DNA of 7,653 nt from Clostridia bacterium (GCA_017457545.1 JAFTHF010000149.1:1-7653); one strand, 5' to 3'. Positions 1 through 6,001 are shown, counted from the first letter of the stretch. Notes: generated from the letters alone by a model not told the origin. Made by a program: numbers and translations.

Positions 1-7
1 ATACTTG

Positions 8-36
8 TTGAATTTAATGTTTCAATATGCTAAAAT
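8..36 (+). promoter_or_regulatory. Promoter of the acetyltransferase-methyltransferase pair
   Basis: A -35 box TTGAAT (8-13) lies 17 bases from a -10 box TAAAAT (31-36), which is preceded by TGC, making an extended -10. The predicted transcript would start near 43, leaving only a short leader that contains the ribosome site AGAGG (46-50). This placement argues against translation from the upstream TTG at 5. Confidence 0.6.
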
Positions 37-58
37 GCAATGTAAAGAGGTGATGACA

Positions 59-595
59 ATGGAAGAATTGGTTTTAGTTAAGCCTAATAAGGAATACACA
101 GATGAAATAATGGGCTACAAAAATGAATTTTTGGCTAAGGGAGATTCTATGGACGGATGTGGTTCGCTTAGAAGATGTACCAATGCCTTAGAATATCTTG
201 ATGTATGCAAAAGCTATGAAAGTAAAGAAACATTACCCATTGGCAAGGTTGTAGCAACGCAGTTTTTCTATGTTCGTAAATCTGATAACAAAATAGTTGG
301 AATGATACAGGTAAGACATTACTTTAATGAATACCTTGAAAAATATGCAGGACATATTGGCTATTCTGTGAGGCCAAGCGAAAGACGTAAGGGCTATGCA
401 AAATCAATGCTAAAAGAGGCTCTTAAATTTTGCAAGGAGATTGGTCTTGAAAGGGTTATGGTTACCTGTGAGGAGAGCAATATAGGAAGTGAAAAAACAA
501 TTCTTGCAAACGGTGGAGTTTTTGAATATACAATTCATCAGCCTGAAGAAAATATAAATTTGAAAAGATATTGGATTGATTTGAAAGAAAGTTAA
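59..595 (+). CDS. GNAT family N-acetyltransferase (predicted-acetyltransferase type, COG3981-like)
   Basis: This 178-residue protein is a cytoplasmic GCN5-related acetyltransferase that would move an acetyl group from acetyl-CoA to an unknown amine. The acetyl-CoA pyrophosphate-binding motif A is at about residues 100-114 (IGYSVRPSERRKGYA, with the RRxGxA loop). It follows the beta strand IVGMIQVRHY at 79-88. A typical C-terminal GNAT segment with N141 and an NGGVFE turn at 151-156 comes after. I chose the ATG at 59 because AGAGGTGAT sits 8 bases upstream; the open frame extends to a TTG at 5, but that TTG lies inside the predicted promoter. The gene ends 3 nt before the methyltransferase, so the two are almost certainly one operon. 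Lysine and leucine codons are AT-rich (AAA, TTA) compared with the downstream PduL gene, which suits an accessory, weakly expressed gene. The fold is clear; the substrate is unknown. Confidence 0.88.
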   Translation: MEELVLVKPNKEYTDEIMGYKNEFLAKGDSMDGCGSLRRCTNALEYLDVCKSYESKETLPIGKVVATQFFYVRKSDNKIVGMIQVRHYFNEYLEKYAGHIGYSVRPSERRKGYAKSMLKEALKFCKEIGLERVMVTCEESNIGSEKTILANGGVFEYTIHQPEENINLKRYWIDLKES

Positions 596-598
596 GTT

Positions 599-1414
599 AT
601 GGAATTTAGTGAGATTTATAAGATAGAGAATGAAACAGAACGTGTGAAAAAAACATATGAGATATTTAACGAGGATACCAGACTAAATCGTTCCAACGCT
701 TCCCGTGTGGAATTTTATACTAATGTTAAATATATCGAAAAGTACTTAAAAGAAGGCGATAGGATTCTTGATATTGGAGCAGGAGCAGGTGAATACAGCT
801 TGTATTTTGCTAAAAAAGGCTATGACGTGTCTGCATTAGAGCTTTCCGATGCAAACATAAAAGCTTTTAAGAGAAAGCTTTTGCCAGAATATAAGATAGA
901 GCTGATACAAGGAAATGCTCTTGATTTGTCAATGTACAAGAATTGTGCCTTTGATATAGTTTTATTATTCGGTCCCCTTTATCATTTGTTGAATGATAAA
1001 GATAAAATAAGGTGTATTGAGGAAGCGAAAAGAGTTTGCAAGGATACGGGAAAAATATTTTTTGCATATATTTCTAATGACTTTGTTTTTCTTACAGAGT
1101 TTTCTTACCGTTCGGACTATTTCTTAAATGGCGATTACGATAAAGAAAGCTTTAAGCTTGATGATTTTCCTTTTGTATTTCATACTGTTGAAAAAGGTAG
1201 AGAGCTGCTTGTGAATAACGGCATAAAAATACTTCACGAGGTAGCATCAGACGGCATTAGTGAGCTTATGGAAGATAAAATAAATGATATGGATGATAAT
1301 AGCTATGAACAATATTTGCGCTATCACTTTTATATTTGCGAAAAACCTGAATTTCTGGGAATGTCAAATCACATGTTGTTTGTGGGAGAAAAGAATATAA
1401 AGCAAAATAGTTGA
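599..1414 (+). CDS. Class I SAM-dependent methyltransferase
   Basis: This 271-residue soluble protein has a Rossmann-type S-adenosylmethionine site. Motif I is ILDIGAGAGEYS at residues 56-67; motif II ends with the acidic residue E81 (VSALELS), which should hold the SAM ribose. GNALDLS at 105-111 lies near the adenine, and motif IV with post-motif is FDIVLLFGPLYHL at 118-130. The GPLYHL signature is common in small clostridial methyltransferases annotated only as class I. The C-terminal third (about 160-271) is aromatic-rich and probably forms the substrate cap. The start at 599 has only a weak ribosome site (GAAAG near 587-591), consistent with translational coupling to the acetyltransferase that stops at 595. 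No terminator follows, so transcripts may read into the PduL gene. The acceptor molecule cannot be read from the sequence. Confidence 0.87.
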   Translation: MEFSEIYKIENETERVKKTYEIFNEDTRLNRSNASRVEFYTNVKYIEKYLKEGDRILDIGAGAGEYSLYFAKKGYDVSALELSDANIKAFKRKLLPEYKIELIQGNALDLSMYKNCAFDIVLLFGPLYHLLNDKDKIRCIEEAKRVCKDTGKIFFAYISNDFVFLTEFSYRSDYFLNGDYDKESFKLDDFPFVFHTVEKGRELLVNNGIKILHEVASDGISELMEDKINDMDDNSYEQYLRYHFYICEKPEFLGMSNHMLFVGEKNIKQNS

Positions 1415-1432
1415 CAAATTTCCCCTTTTATC

Positions 1433-1461
1433 TTTACATTAGCTTAAAAATGTGGTAAAAT
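1433..1461 (+). promoter_or_regulatory. pduL promoter
   Basis: TTTACA (1433-1438), a 17-base spacer and TAAAAT (1456-1461) with an upstream TGG form an extended -10 promoter directly before the PduL gene. A perfect TTGACA at 1411-1416, overlapping the methyltransferase stop codon, could drive a second start, but its correctly spaced -10 (TTACAT, 1434-1439) is poor. The downstream ribosome site AAGGAG (1483-1488) is well placed for the ATG at 1497. Confidence 0.65.
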
Positions 1462-1496
1462 AATCTGTGGAAATATAATTAAAAGGAGAATACATA

Positions 1497-2069
1497 ATGA
1501 GTAATCAGGTAATTGTTGAAACAAGCGCACGTCACGTGCATCTTACAGAGGAGCACATTGAGGCTTTGTTTGGAGCAGGTCATAAGCTCGTTTATAAGAA
1601 GGAGCTCAGCCAGCCCGGTCAGTATGCTTGCGAGGAGAGAGTTACTATCGTTGGTCCTAAGAACAAGATTGACAGAGTAATTATCCTTGGCCCTGCAAGA
1701 AAGGCTTCTCAGGTTGAAATTTCATTTACAGACGCACGTACACTTGGCGTTACTGCTCCCGTAAGAGAGAGTGGCGACGTTGCAGGCTCCGGCGCATGTA
1801 AGCTTGTTGGTCCTTGCGGTGAGGTTGATCTTAGCGAAGGCGTTATCATTGCTAAGAGACATATCCACTTCACACCCGAAGAGGCTGCAGCTGCAAACGT
1901 TTCCGATAAGGAAATCGTTAAGGTTAAGGTAACCTCTGAGAGAACTACTATCTTTGATGATGTAGTAGTTAGAGTTAGCCCCTCCTTTAAGGGCGCTATG
2001 CACATTGACACAGATGAAGCTAATGCTTCCTGCGCATTTGGTGTTTGCTACGGTGAGATTGTAAAGTAA
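1497..2069 (+). CDS. pduL: Phosphate propanoyltransferase (PduL-type phosphotransacylase)
   Basis: This 190-residue enzyme exchanges CoA and phosphate on short acyl groups (acetyl-CoA or propanoyl-CoA to the acyl phosphate). With acetate kinase this gives ATP, or the reverse route activates acetate. PduL is unrelated in fold to Pta and carries two metal ions. The expected ligands are visible: SARHVHLT with H13 and H15, E74 in QVEIS, AKRHIHF with H122 and H124, and H169 in AMHID. The protein begins directly at the catalytic domain and has no N-terminal amphipathic encapsulation peptide. No microcompartment shell gene is nearby, so it is best read as the free cytoplasmic form. A good ribosome site, its own promoter and terminator, and heavy use of AAG, GGT/GGC and GTT codons suggest strong, independent expression. 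The likely role is the cell's main phosphotransacetylase, but the absence of pta elsewhere cannot be checked here. Confidence 0.93.
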   Translation: MSNQVIVETSARHVHLTEEHIEALFGAGHKLVYKKELSQPGQYACEERVTIVGPKNKIDRVIILGPARKASQVEISFTDARTLGVTAPVRESGDVAGSGACKLVGPCGEVDLSEGVIIAKRHIHFTPEEAAAANVSDKEIVKVKVTSERTTIFDDVVVRVSPSFKGAMHIDTDEANASCAFGVCYGEIVK

Positions 2070-2076
2070 TATAGCC

Positions 2077-2117
2077 AAGGGAGATATTTGCCACGCAAAT
2101 ATCTCCTTTTACTTTGT
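2077..2117 (+). terminator. Rho-independent terminator after pduL
   Basis: A perfect 11-bp stem, GGAGATATTTG (2080-2090) with CAAATATCTCC (2096-2106), has a 5-base loop CCACG and can extend outward by one G-T and two A-T pairs. It is followed by TTTTACTTT. It begins 7 bases after the stop codon and separates pduL from coaX. Confidence 0.9.
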
Positions 2118-2124
2118 AAACATC

Positions 2125-2153
2125 TTGAATTCTTAATTCTTTTGTGCTAAAAT
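2125..2153 (+). promoter_or_regulatory. coaX promoter
   Basis: TTGAAT (2125-2130), 17 bases, and TAAAAT (2148-2153) preceded by TGC. The two hexamers, the spacing and the TGC are identical to those of the first promoter in the window. Transcription would begin near 2160, which rules out the TTG at 2158 as a start and supports the ATG at 2185. Confidence 0.65.
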
Positions 2154-2184
2154 ACACTTGAAAAATAGGAAAGGCGGAAAATTT

Positions 2185-2952
2185 ATGATTCTTACCATTG
2201 ATATAGGTAACAGCAATATAATGCTTGGTGGCTTTGTTAACGATGAGCTTACCTTTGTTTCACGTCTTTCAACGGATTCCTCAAGAACCGAGGACGAATA
2301 TGCAATTCAGATTTTGGCTGCTCTTACTCTTTATAAGGTAGACAAGTCTGAGATAAACGGTGCTATTGTTTCATCTGTTGTGCCACCTCTTAACACGGTT
2401 ATGAAGGGTGCAATCAAAATAATTCTCGGCAAGGAGCCTATGTTTGTGGGCCCGGGTATAAAAAGCGGAATCGGTATTCAATGCGATATTCCCTCATCCG
2501 TCGGCGCAGATTTGATTGCAGCCTCAGTAGGGGCGCATTACATCTATGGTAGCCCTGCCTTAATAGTTGATATGGATACTGCAACGAAGATTACCCTTGT
2601 AAACGGTAAGGGCGCATTTGTTGGCACATCTATACTCCCCGGAGTGCTTATGGGTCTTGACGCACTTTCAGAGGGCACAGCACAGCTACCTAAAATAAGC
2701 CTTGAAGCGCCAAGCTCCGTAATCGGAAGGAATACAGTTGACTGTATGCGCTCCGGTGCAATCTACGGAAATGCAAGTATGATTGACGGTATGATTGACC
2801 GTATAAACGATGAATACGGCGATGAGCTTAAGGTGTATGCAACAGGCAGTATGGCAGCTTACGTAATTCCATATTGTAAGCACAGCATCAAGACAGACGA
2901 CTACTTAGTTCTCAAGGGACTAAACATCCTTTACAAAAGAAATAACCATTGA
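2185..2952 (+). CDS. coaX: Type III pantothenate kinase
   Basis: CoaX phosphorylates pantothenate with ATP, the first step of CoA synthesis. It belongs to the ASKHA fold and is insensitive to CoA feedback in characterised members. The 255-residue length is normal. Visible motifs in order are IDIGNSN (5-11, phosphate loop), VVPPLN (65-70), GADLI with the expected catalytic D109 (107-111), VDMDTAT (128-134), GTSILPG (147-153), IGRNT (180-184), YATGSMA (218-224) and DDYLVLKGLNILY (238-250). Two motifs depart from the usual form: GTAT is DTAT (D131), and the usual TGGLA is TGSMA. The residue after the catalytic Asp is Leu where Arg is common. The frame is intact and every other block is present, so I read it as a functional, divergent member. 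The ATG at 2185 is preceded by AGGAAAGGCGG (2168-2178); the longer open frame from TTG 2158 is rejected. A pantothenate-type transporter gene follows. Confidence 0.93.
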   Translation: MILTIDIGNSNIMLGGFVNDELTFVSRLSTDSSRTEDEYAIQILAALTLYKVDKSEINGAIVSSVVPPLNTVMKGAIKIILGKEPMFVGPGIKSGIGIQCDIPSSVGADLIAASVGAHYIYGSPALIVDMDTATKITLVNGKGAFVGTSILPGVLMGLDALSEGTAQLPKISLEAPSSVIGRNTVDCMRSGAIYGNASMIDGMIDRINDEYGDELKVYATGSMAAYVIPYCKHSIKTDDYLVLKGLNILYKRNNH

Positions 2953-2959
2953 TATATTA

Positions 2960-2992
2960 ATGCGTTGCATCTGATATAAATTTTATGCGTTG
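2960..2992 (+). repeat. Short direct repeat upstream of the ECF S component gene
   Basis: ATGCGTTG occurs at 2960-2967 and again at 2985-2992, 25 bases apart, within the 72-nt spacer between coaX and the transporter gene. The bases after it are also alike (CATC and TACC). It could be a tandem operator or chance; no good promoter or stable hairpin was found around it. Confidence 0.3.
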
Positions 2993-3024
2993 TACCCTTA
3001 GTGGACGACAGCAAGGAGGATTTT

Positions 3025-3612
3025 ATGCAAACAAACAACAAGGGCAGAATGCAAACCGAAAGGCTTGTGCTTATGGCATTGCTTACTGCGCTAACAGCGG
3101 TGCTTGCGTATTTTGGTGGCTTTATCAAAATAGGCGGGCTTGCTTCAATCTCACTCACCCTTATTCCCGTAGTTCTTGGCTCGGCTCTTTGTGGACCAAA
3201 GGCAGGTGCATGGCTTGGCGGTGTGGCAGGTGCTGTATTTTTTATTACGGCAGATGCTGCATTCTGGTTTGGACTTTCCATTCCCGGAACTGTTATTACA
3301 GTTATGGTAAAGGGAATTGTGGCAGGTCTTTGCGCAGGACTTACCTACAAGGCGCTTGAAAAGTTTAACCGCTACGTTGCCGTGCTTGTAAGCGCAATCG
3401 TGTGTCCCATAGTCAATACAGGTATATTCCTGATTGGCTGTCTTATCTTCTTTATGGACACCGTAAACGGTGGAGCAGCAGGCGAGGGAATGAGTGTATT
3501 TGGCTACCTTATCGTATTTTTCGTAGGACTTAATTTTGTATTTGAGCTTCTTGTAAATATCATATTAAGCCCTGCAATTTTAAGAATTATCAATATCAAA
3601 AAGAAAAACTGA
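3025..3612 (+). CDS. panT: ECF transporter S component, probable pantothenate-specific PanT
   Basis: This 195-residue protein is almost wholly hydrophobic, with about six membrane helices (roughly 13-30, 42-58, 60-78, 90-110, 118-143 and 160-185) and a basic C-terminus (INIKKKN). This is the size and topology of the substrate-binding subunit of an energy-coupling-factor importer. The first helix carries small-residue spacing (ALLTALTAVLA) like the AxxxA motif that docks on EcfT, and IPGTVITVMVKGIVAGL (86-102) is typical of the family. The ATG at 3025 is chosen over GTG 3001 because AAGGAGG (3013-3019) lies 5 bases upstream, inside the longer frame. The gene is 72 nt after coaX on the same strand with no terminator between, so pantothenate is the inferred substrate; the sequence alone does not prove it. 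No EcfA or EcfT gene is present, so it would share modules encoded elsewhere. Family call about 0.93, substrate about 0.65. Confidence 0.8.
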   Translation: MQTNNKGRMQTERLVLMALLTALTAVLAYFGGFIKIGGLASISLTLIPVVLGSALCGPKAGAWLGGVAGAVFFITADAAFWFGLSIPGTVITVMVKGIVAGLCAGLTYKALEKFNRYVAVLVSAIVCPIVNTGIFLIGCLIFFMDTVNGGAAGEGMSVFGYLIVFFVGLNFVFELLVNIILSPAILRIINIKKKN

Positions 3613-3614
3613 GT

Positions 3615-3650
3615 AAAAAGGCTGAATGTATAATTCAGCCTTTTTTATAT
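3615..3650 (+). terminator. Rho-independent terminator after the coaX-panT operon
   Basis: GGCTGAAT (3620-3627) pairs perfectly with ATTCAGCC (3633-3640) around the loop GTATA. Five flanking A residues (3615-3619) can extend the stem into the run of six T residues at 3641-3646. It starts 3 bases after the transporter stop codon. Confidence 0.92.
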
Positions 3651-3697
3651 TGAAAGCGTGATATTTTGCCATAATTATACATATATTTTATGTAATA

Positions 3698-3726
3698 TTG
3701 ACAAATCATTTTTTGTGTGATAAAAT
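3698..3726 (+). promoter_or_regulatory. Promoter of the hydrolase-lipid kinase operon
   Basis: A perfect TTGACA (3698-3703), a 17-base spacer and TAAAAT (3721-3726) preceded by TGA. This is the closest match to the housekeeping sigma consensus in the window. Transcription should begin near 3733. The leader up to 3768 carries CATTCG twice (3744-3749 and 3754-3759) and the ribosome site GGAGGT (3759-3764). Confidence 0.75.
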
Positions 3727-3768
3727 ATTTGTGTATGATTATTCATTCGTATACATTCGGAGGTACGC

Positions 3769-4416
3769 ATGGTTCAGGATTTTGTTAAGAAAATTGACAG
3801 TAAATTAAGCCCTAAGCTTAACTACTCGGTTACTACACCTACTAACTTTTCTAAGGAAGAGAAGCTTCCCTTGATAGTTTTTCTTCACGGCGCAGGCGAG
3901 CGTGGTGATGATATTGATAAGGTTAAGGTATACTGCATTCCTAAGCTTTTTGGCAAAAATCAGGACCTTGAAAGAGTAGTTACATTATCTCCTCAGTGTC
4001 CTTGCGAGTATACATGGTACGATTTTAAATGGAATGTTATTGACCTTATTAATGACGTTATTGAGGAATATAATATTGATAAGGACAGAGTAACCCTTTG
4101 CGGTATCAGTATGGGTGGCTTCGGCACTTGGGAAATTGCACTTCAGGCAGCTGATATGTTTGCCGCTATTGCTCCTCTTTGCTCCGGTGGTATGAGCTGG
4201 CGCAGCTGGTATCTCAGAAACACTCCCATAAGAGTTTACCACGGTAAGAGAGATGATGTTGTACCCTTTGCTTATTCGGAGCTTATGGTTAATGCTATTA
4301 AGGCTCAGGGTGGCAATGTTGAATTTATAGCTTATGAAGATTTATCCCATAACTGTTGGGATCGCGCATTTGAGGAAAGCGACCTTATTCACTGGCTCGC
4401 TAATGCTAAAAAATAA
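3769..4416 (+). CDS. Alpha/beta hydrolase, predicted peptidase/esterase type (COG4099-like)
   Basis: This 215-residue serine hydrolase has a minimal alpha/beta fold. The strand and oxyanion segment PLIVFLHGAGERGDD is at 34-48, a TLSPQCP strand at 72-78, the nucleophile elbow CGISMGGFGTW at 111-121 with Ser114, the acid in YHGKRDDVVP (158-166, Asp162 or Asp163), and the base His194 in DLSHNCW. The HGAGERG block and the LSPQ strand recall predicted peptidases and esterases often called prolyl oligopeptidase family or dienelactone-hydrolase-like. There is no signal peptide or membrane segment, so it should act in the cytoplasm. The ribosome site GGAGGT is 4 bases from the ATG. The lipid kinase gene begins 14 nt after its stop with no promoter or terminator between. 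An ester- or lipid-related substrate is therefore possible but only inferred; true peptidase activity is not shown by the sequence. Confidence 0.86.
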   Translation: MVQDFVKKIDSKLSPKLNYSVTTPTNFSKEEKLPLIVFLHGAGERGDDIDKVKVYCIPKLFGKNQDLERVVTLSPQCPCEYTWYDFKWNVIDLINDVIEEYNIDKDRVTLCGISMGGFGTWEIALQAADMFAAIAPLCSGGMSWRSWYLRNTPIRVYHGKRDDVVPFAYSELMVNAIKAQGGNVEFIAYEDLSHNCWDRAFEESDLIHWLANAKK

Positions 4417-4430
4417 AGACGAGGCTTACG

Positions 4431-5327
4431 ATGGAACCAAAGACTAAAATTAAGAAGATAATGCATATTCTCAATCCCTTGGCAGGTAAGGGAAAGGCTA
4501 AAAAGATAAAAAACGATATTGATTCAAGCAATTACGTTTATATGTCCAAAAGTCCTGAGGATGCATCTGAATTTATTATAAACTCCTGTAAGGAAAATCC
4601 CGACACACGCTTTACCGTGTACGGTGGTGACGGTACAATATTCAGGGCTGTAAATGCGCTTATGAAGAGTGGCTGTAACGATACTGCTCAGCTTAAGATA
4701 GTTCCCTTAGGTAGTGGAAACGATTTTGTAAGATCCTTTGAGGGTGTTGCGGGAGAGGTTCCTGTTGACGTTATGGAATTTAACGGACGCTATGGCATAA
4801 ACGTAATCAATATCGGCTTTGACTGTGAGGTTGTTCGCCGTGCTGCCGGTGTTAAAAAGGTGCCACTGGTTTCAGGCAAAATGGCGTATATTCTCGGTGT
4901 AGTTGGTGAGCTTCTTCATAAAAAAGCGATGGATACTACTATTACTGTTACTTATGCAGACGGCACCTCCGAGGTAATAGAGGAGAAGACTCTTCTTATT
5001 GCTGCTGCTAACGGTAAGTGGTACGGTGGTGGCTTCCAGGTTGCACCTGCCGCCAGCACCTGTGACGGTCTTTTAGACCTGGTAATTATCAGAAACGTAA
5101 GCACCAAGACATTTATCAATCTTGTGGGTGACTATAAGAAGGGTGTTCACATTGATGTTGAAAAGGATGAGGTAAGAGAGAAGTTCAAGGACCTTATCAT
5201 TTACAGAAAATGCGTTGGTGTAAAGATTGAGGGCTGCAAGAGTGTATGTGCAGACGGTGAAATCTTTGATGATACTGAGGTTGATATCAAGGTTATCCCT
5301 CAGGCAATAAATCTCTACATAGAATAA
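4431..5327 (+). CDS. Diacylglycerol kinase family lipid kinase (YegS/BmrU-like)
   Basis: This 298-residue protein of the DAGK catalytic family transfers phosphate from ATP to a lipid hydroxyl, typically diacylglycerol to phosphatidate, at the inner face of the membrane. The N-terminal domain has HILNPLAGKGKA (12-23), YGGDGT (64-69, the nucleotide-binding signature) and VPLGSGNDFVRSF (91-103). The C-terminal beta domain has NGKWYGGGFQVAPAA (194-208), the CDGLLDL segment (211-217) and CADGE (273-277). All core signatures are present and the length is normal. Translation from ATG 4431 uses GAGG (4421-4424), a weak site 6 bases upstream, suggesting partial coupling to the hydrolase. An internal ATG at 4461 would remove the start of the first motif and is unlikely. 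The substrate could be diacylglycerol, undecaprenol or another lipid alcohol. A bidirectional terminator follows. Confidence 0.92.
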   Translation: MEPKTKIKKIMHILNPLAGKGKAKKIKNDIDSSNYVYMSKSPEDASEFIINSCKENPDTRFTVYGGDGTIFRAVNALMKSGCNDTAQLKIVPLGSGNDFVRSFEGVAGEVPVDVMEFNGRYGINVINIGFDCEVVRRAAGVKKVPLVSGKMAYILGVVGELLHKKAMDTTITVTYADGTSEVIEEKTLLIAAANGKWYGGGFQVAPAASTCDGLLDLVIIRNVSTKTFINLVGDYKKGVHIDVEKDEVREKFKDLIIYRKCVGVKIEGCKSVCADGEIFDDTEVDIKVIPQAINLYIE

Positions 5328-5330
5328 ATA

Positions 5331-5358
5331 AAAGCGTGGCGATTGCCACGCTTTTTTT
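5331..5358. terminator. Bidirectional terminator between the lipid kinase and niaR
   Basis: AAAGCGTGGC (5331-5340) pairs perfectly with GCCACGCTTT (5345-5354) around a GATT loop. The plus strand ends in seven T residues (5352-5358) and the minus strand reads TTTTATTTATT after the stem, so it can stop both convergent transcripts. The niaR stop codon (5357-5359) lies within the plus-strand T-tract. Confidence 0.92.
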
Positions 5359-5872
5359 ATGCTAATTCGATTAGTATATTAAGCTCAGAAAGCTTTTCTA
5401 CTATCCTTTCAAGTCTGCTTTCATCTGGAACACTTAATGTGTGTATGTGAAGTCCCTCTGTAAGCAGAGAAAGAGGATTTGCACCTGTTGAGGTAATCTT
5501 ATTTACAAATTCATCAGCATCATATCTTGATGCGATATTTAGCTCAACAGAAATTTTACCGTATACAGAATTCTCTACAATAACATCAAGCACCTTGCCA
5601 CCGTTATCAACTATGGCGTAGAATTCATCCTTAACCTCGTCCTTACCGTGCTTTACTGCAATACGGCGTATAAGACCGCAATTATTTGAATCAAGGATAT
5701 ACCCTCTGTTCTTTGCGGAGATAGAATGACCTGCAGCACGCAAAAGTGCAATATCTGCAACAATTATCTGTCTTGTAACAGAATATTCGGCTGCTAATGT
5801 ACTTGCGCTTATGGGCTGAGCTGCTTCCTTTAATTTATCTATTATTAATAATCTTCTTTCTTCACCGTTCAT
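5357..5872 (-). CDS. niaR: NiaR-type niacin-responsive transcriptional repressor (HTH plus 3H domain)
   Basis: This 171-residue regulator has an N-terminal winged helix-turn-helix (about 5-60; ISASTLAAEYSVTRQIIVADIALLRAAG) and a C-terminal 3H domain (about 68-170). NiaR represses niacin uptake and NAD synthesis or salvage genes when nicotinate is present. The 3H core is clear: IAVKHGKDEVKDEFYAIVDNGGKVLDV followed by VYGKISVELNIASRYDADEF and LLTEGLHIHTL. The metal-binding set described for Thermotoga NiaR (H79, E87, H144, H146) matches H75, E83, H142 and H144 here, with the same H-to-E and H-x-H spacing. The VEHP segment common in relatives is VENS here. Translation starts at 5872 with AGGGTG just upstream. 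The gene is divergent from a nicotinamidase-like gene, the expected kind of target, and the shared spacer holds inverted repeats. Confidence 0.92.
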   Translation of the reverse strand: MNGEERRLLIIDKLKEAAQPISASTLAAEYSVTRQIIVADIALLRAAGHSISAKNRGYILDSNNCGLIRRIAVKHGKDEVKDEFYAIVDNGGKVLDVIVENSVYGKISVELNIASRYDADEFVNKITSTGANPLSLLTEGLHIHTLSVPDESRLERIVEKLSELNILIELA

Positions 5873-5933
5873 AATACACCCTATTTGTATAGTAAATTAA
5901 TACGAAAACGATTAATGTCGCTTTTACCTTTTT

Positions 5934-5962
5934 AGTATATCATACAAAAATAAAAAATGCAA
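5934..5962 (-). promoter_or_regulatory. Probable niaR promoter
   Basis: Reading the minus strand, TTGCAT (5962-5957), a 17-base spacer and TATACT (5939-5934) with the extended -10 TGA before it. The -35 lies only 7 bases from the inverted element at 5970-5979, so one bound repressor could affect both divergent genes. The transcript leader up to the ATG at 5872 holds two ATTAAT copies (5896-5901 and 5911-5916). Confidence 0.5.
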
Positions 5963-5971
5963 TCAAAATTG

Positions 5972-6001
5972 TCTTGACACCTTAAAAACCTTGTGTTAAG
6001 A
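5972..6001. promoter_or_regulatory. Candidate NiaR operator: inverted repeat over the -35 and -10 boxes
   Basis: TCTTGACAC (5972-5980) and GTGTTAAGA (5993-6001) are inverted copies with one mismatch, 12 bases apart. Their positions coincide almost exactly with the two promoter hexamers, an arrangement suited to repression. The first arm also lies in the small palindrome TGTCTTGACA (5970-5979). From memory, published NiaR sites have a similar TGTC/GACA-type core, but I could not check this. The assignment to NiaR rests on the adjacent gene. Confidence 0.5.

Noticed and set aside
5..58. TTG start giving an 18-residue longer acetyltransferase
   Set aside because: It lies in the predicted promoter and has no ribosome site; ATG 59 has AGAGG at good spacing.
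1411..1440. Perfect TTGACA at the methyltransferase stop codon as the main pduL promoter
   Set aside because: Its spaced -10 is weak, while TTTACA-17-TGGTAAAAT just downstream is much better. It may still be a minor start.
1497..2069. Part of a bacterial microcompartment locus
   Set aside because: No shell protein, aldehyde dehydrogenase or encapsulation peptide is present; the neighbours are unrelated.
1709..2078. Two minus-strand open frames over pduL
   Set aside because: They are shadows of a strongly codon-biased gene, with no ribosome site, promoter or recognisable motif.
2158..2184. TTG start for a longer CoaX
   Set aside because: It falls at about the predicted transcription start, and the added residues would be encoded by the ribosome-binding region. 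CoaX proteins normally begin close to the DIGNxN motif.
2953..3024. Riboswitch before the ECF S component gene
   Set aside because: The spacer is only 72 nt, has no stable multi-helix fold that I can see, and has no terminator or ribosome-site-sequestering hairpin.
2985..3359. Plus-strand open frame rich in Cys, Arg and Gly
   Set aside because: It is an out-of-frame shadow of the ECF S component gene, with no membrane pattern or family motif.
3741..3760. CATTCG direct repeat in the hydrolase leader
   Set aside because: A 6-bp repeat 10 bases apart in a short leader is compatible with chance, and the second copy overlaps the ribosome site.
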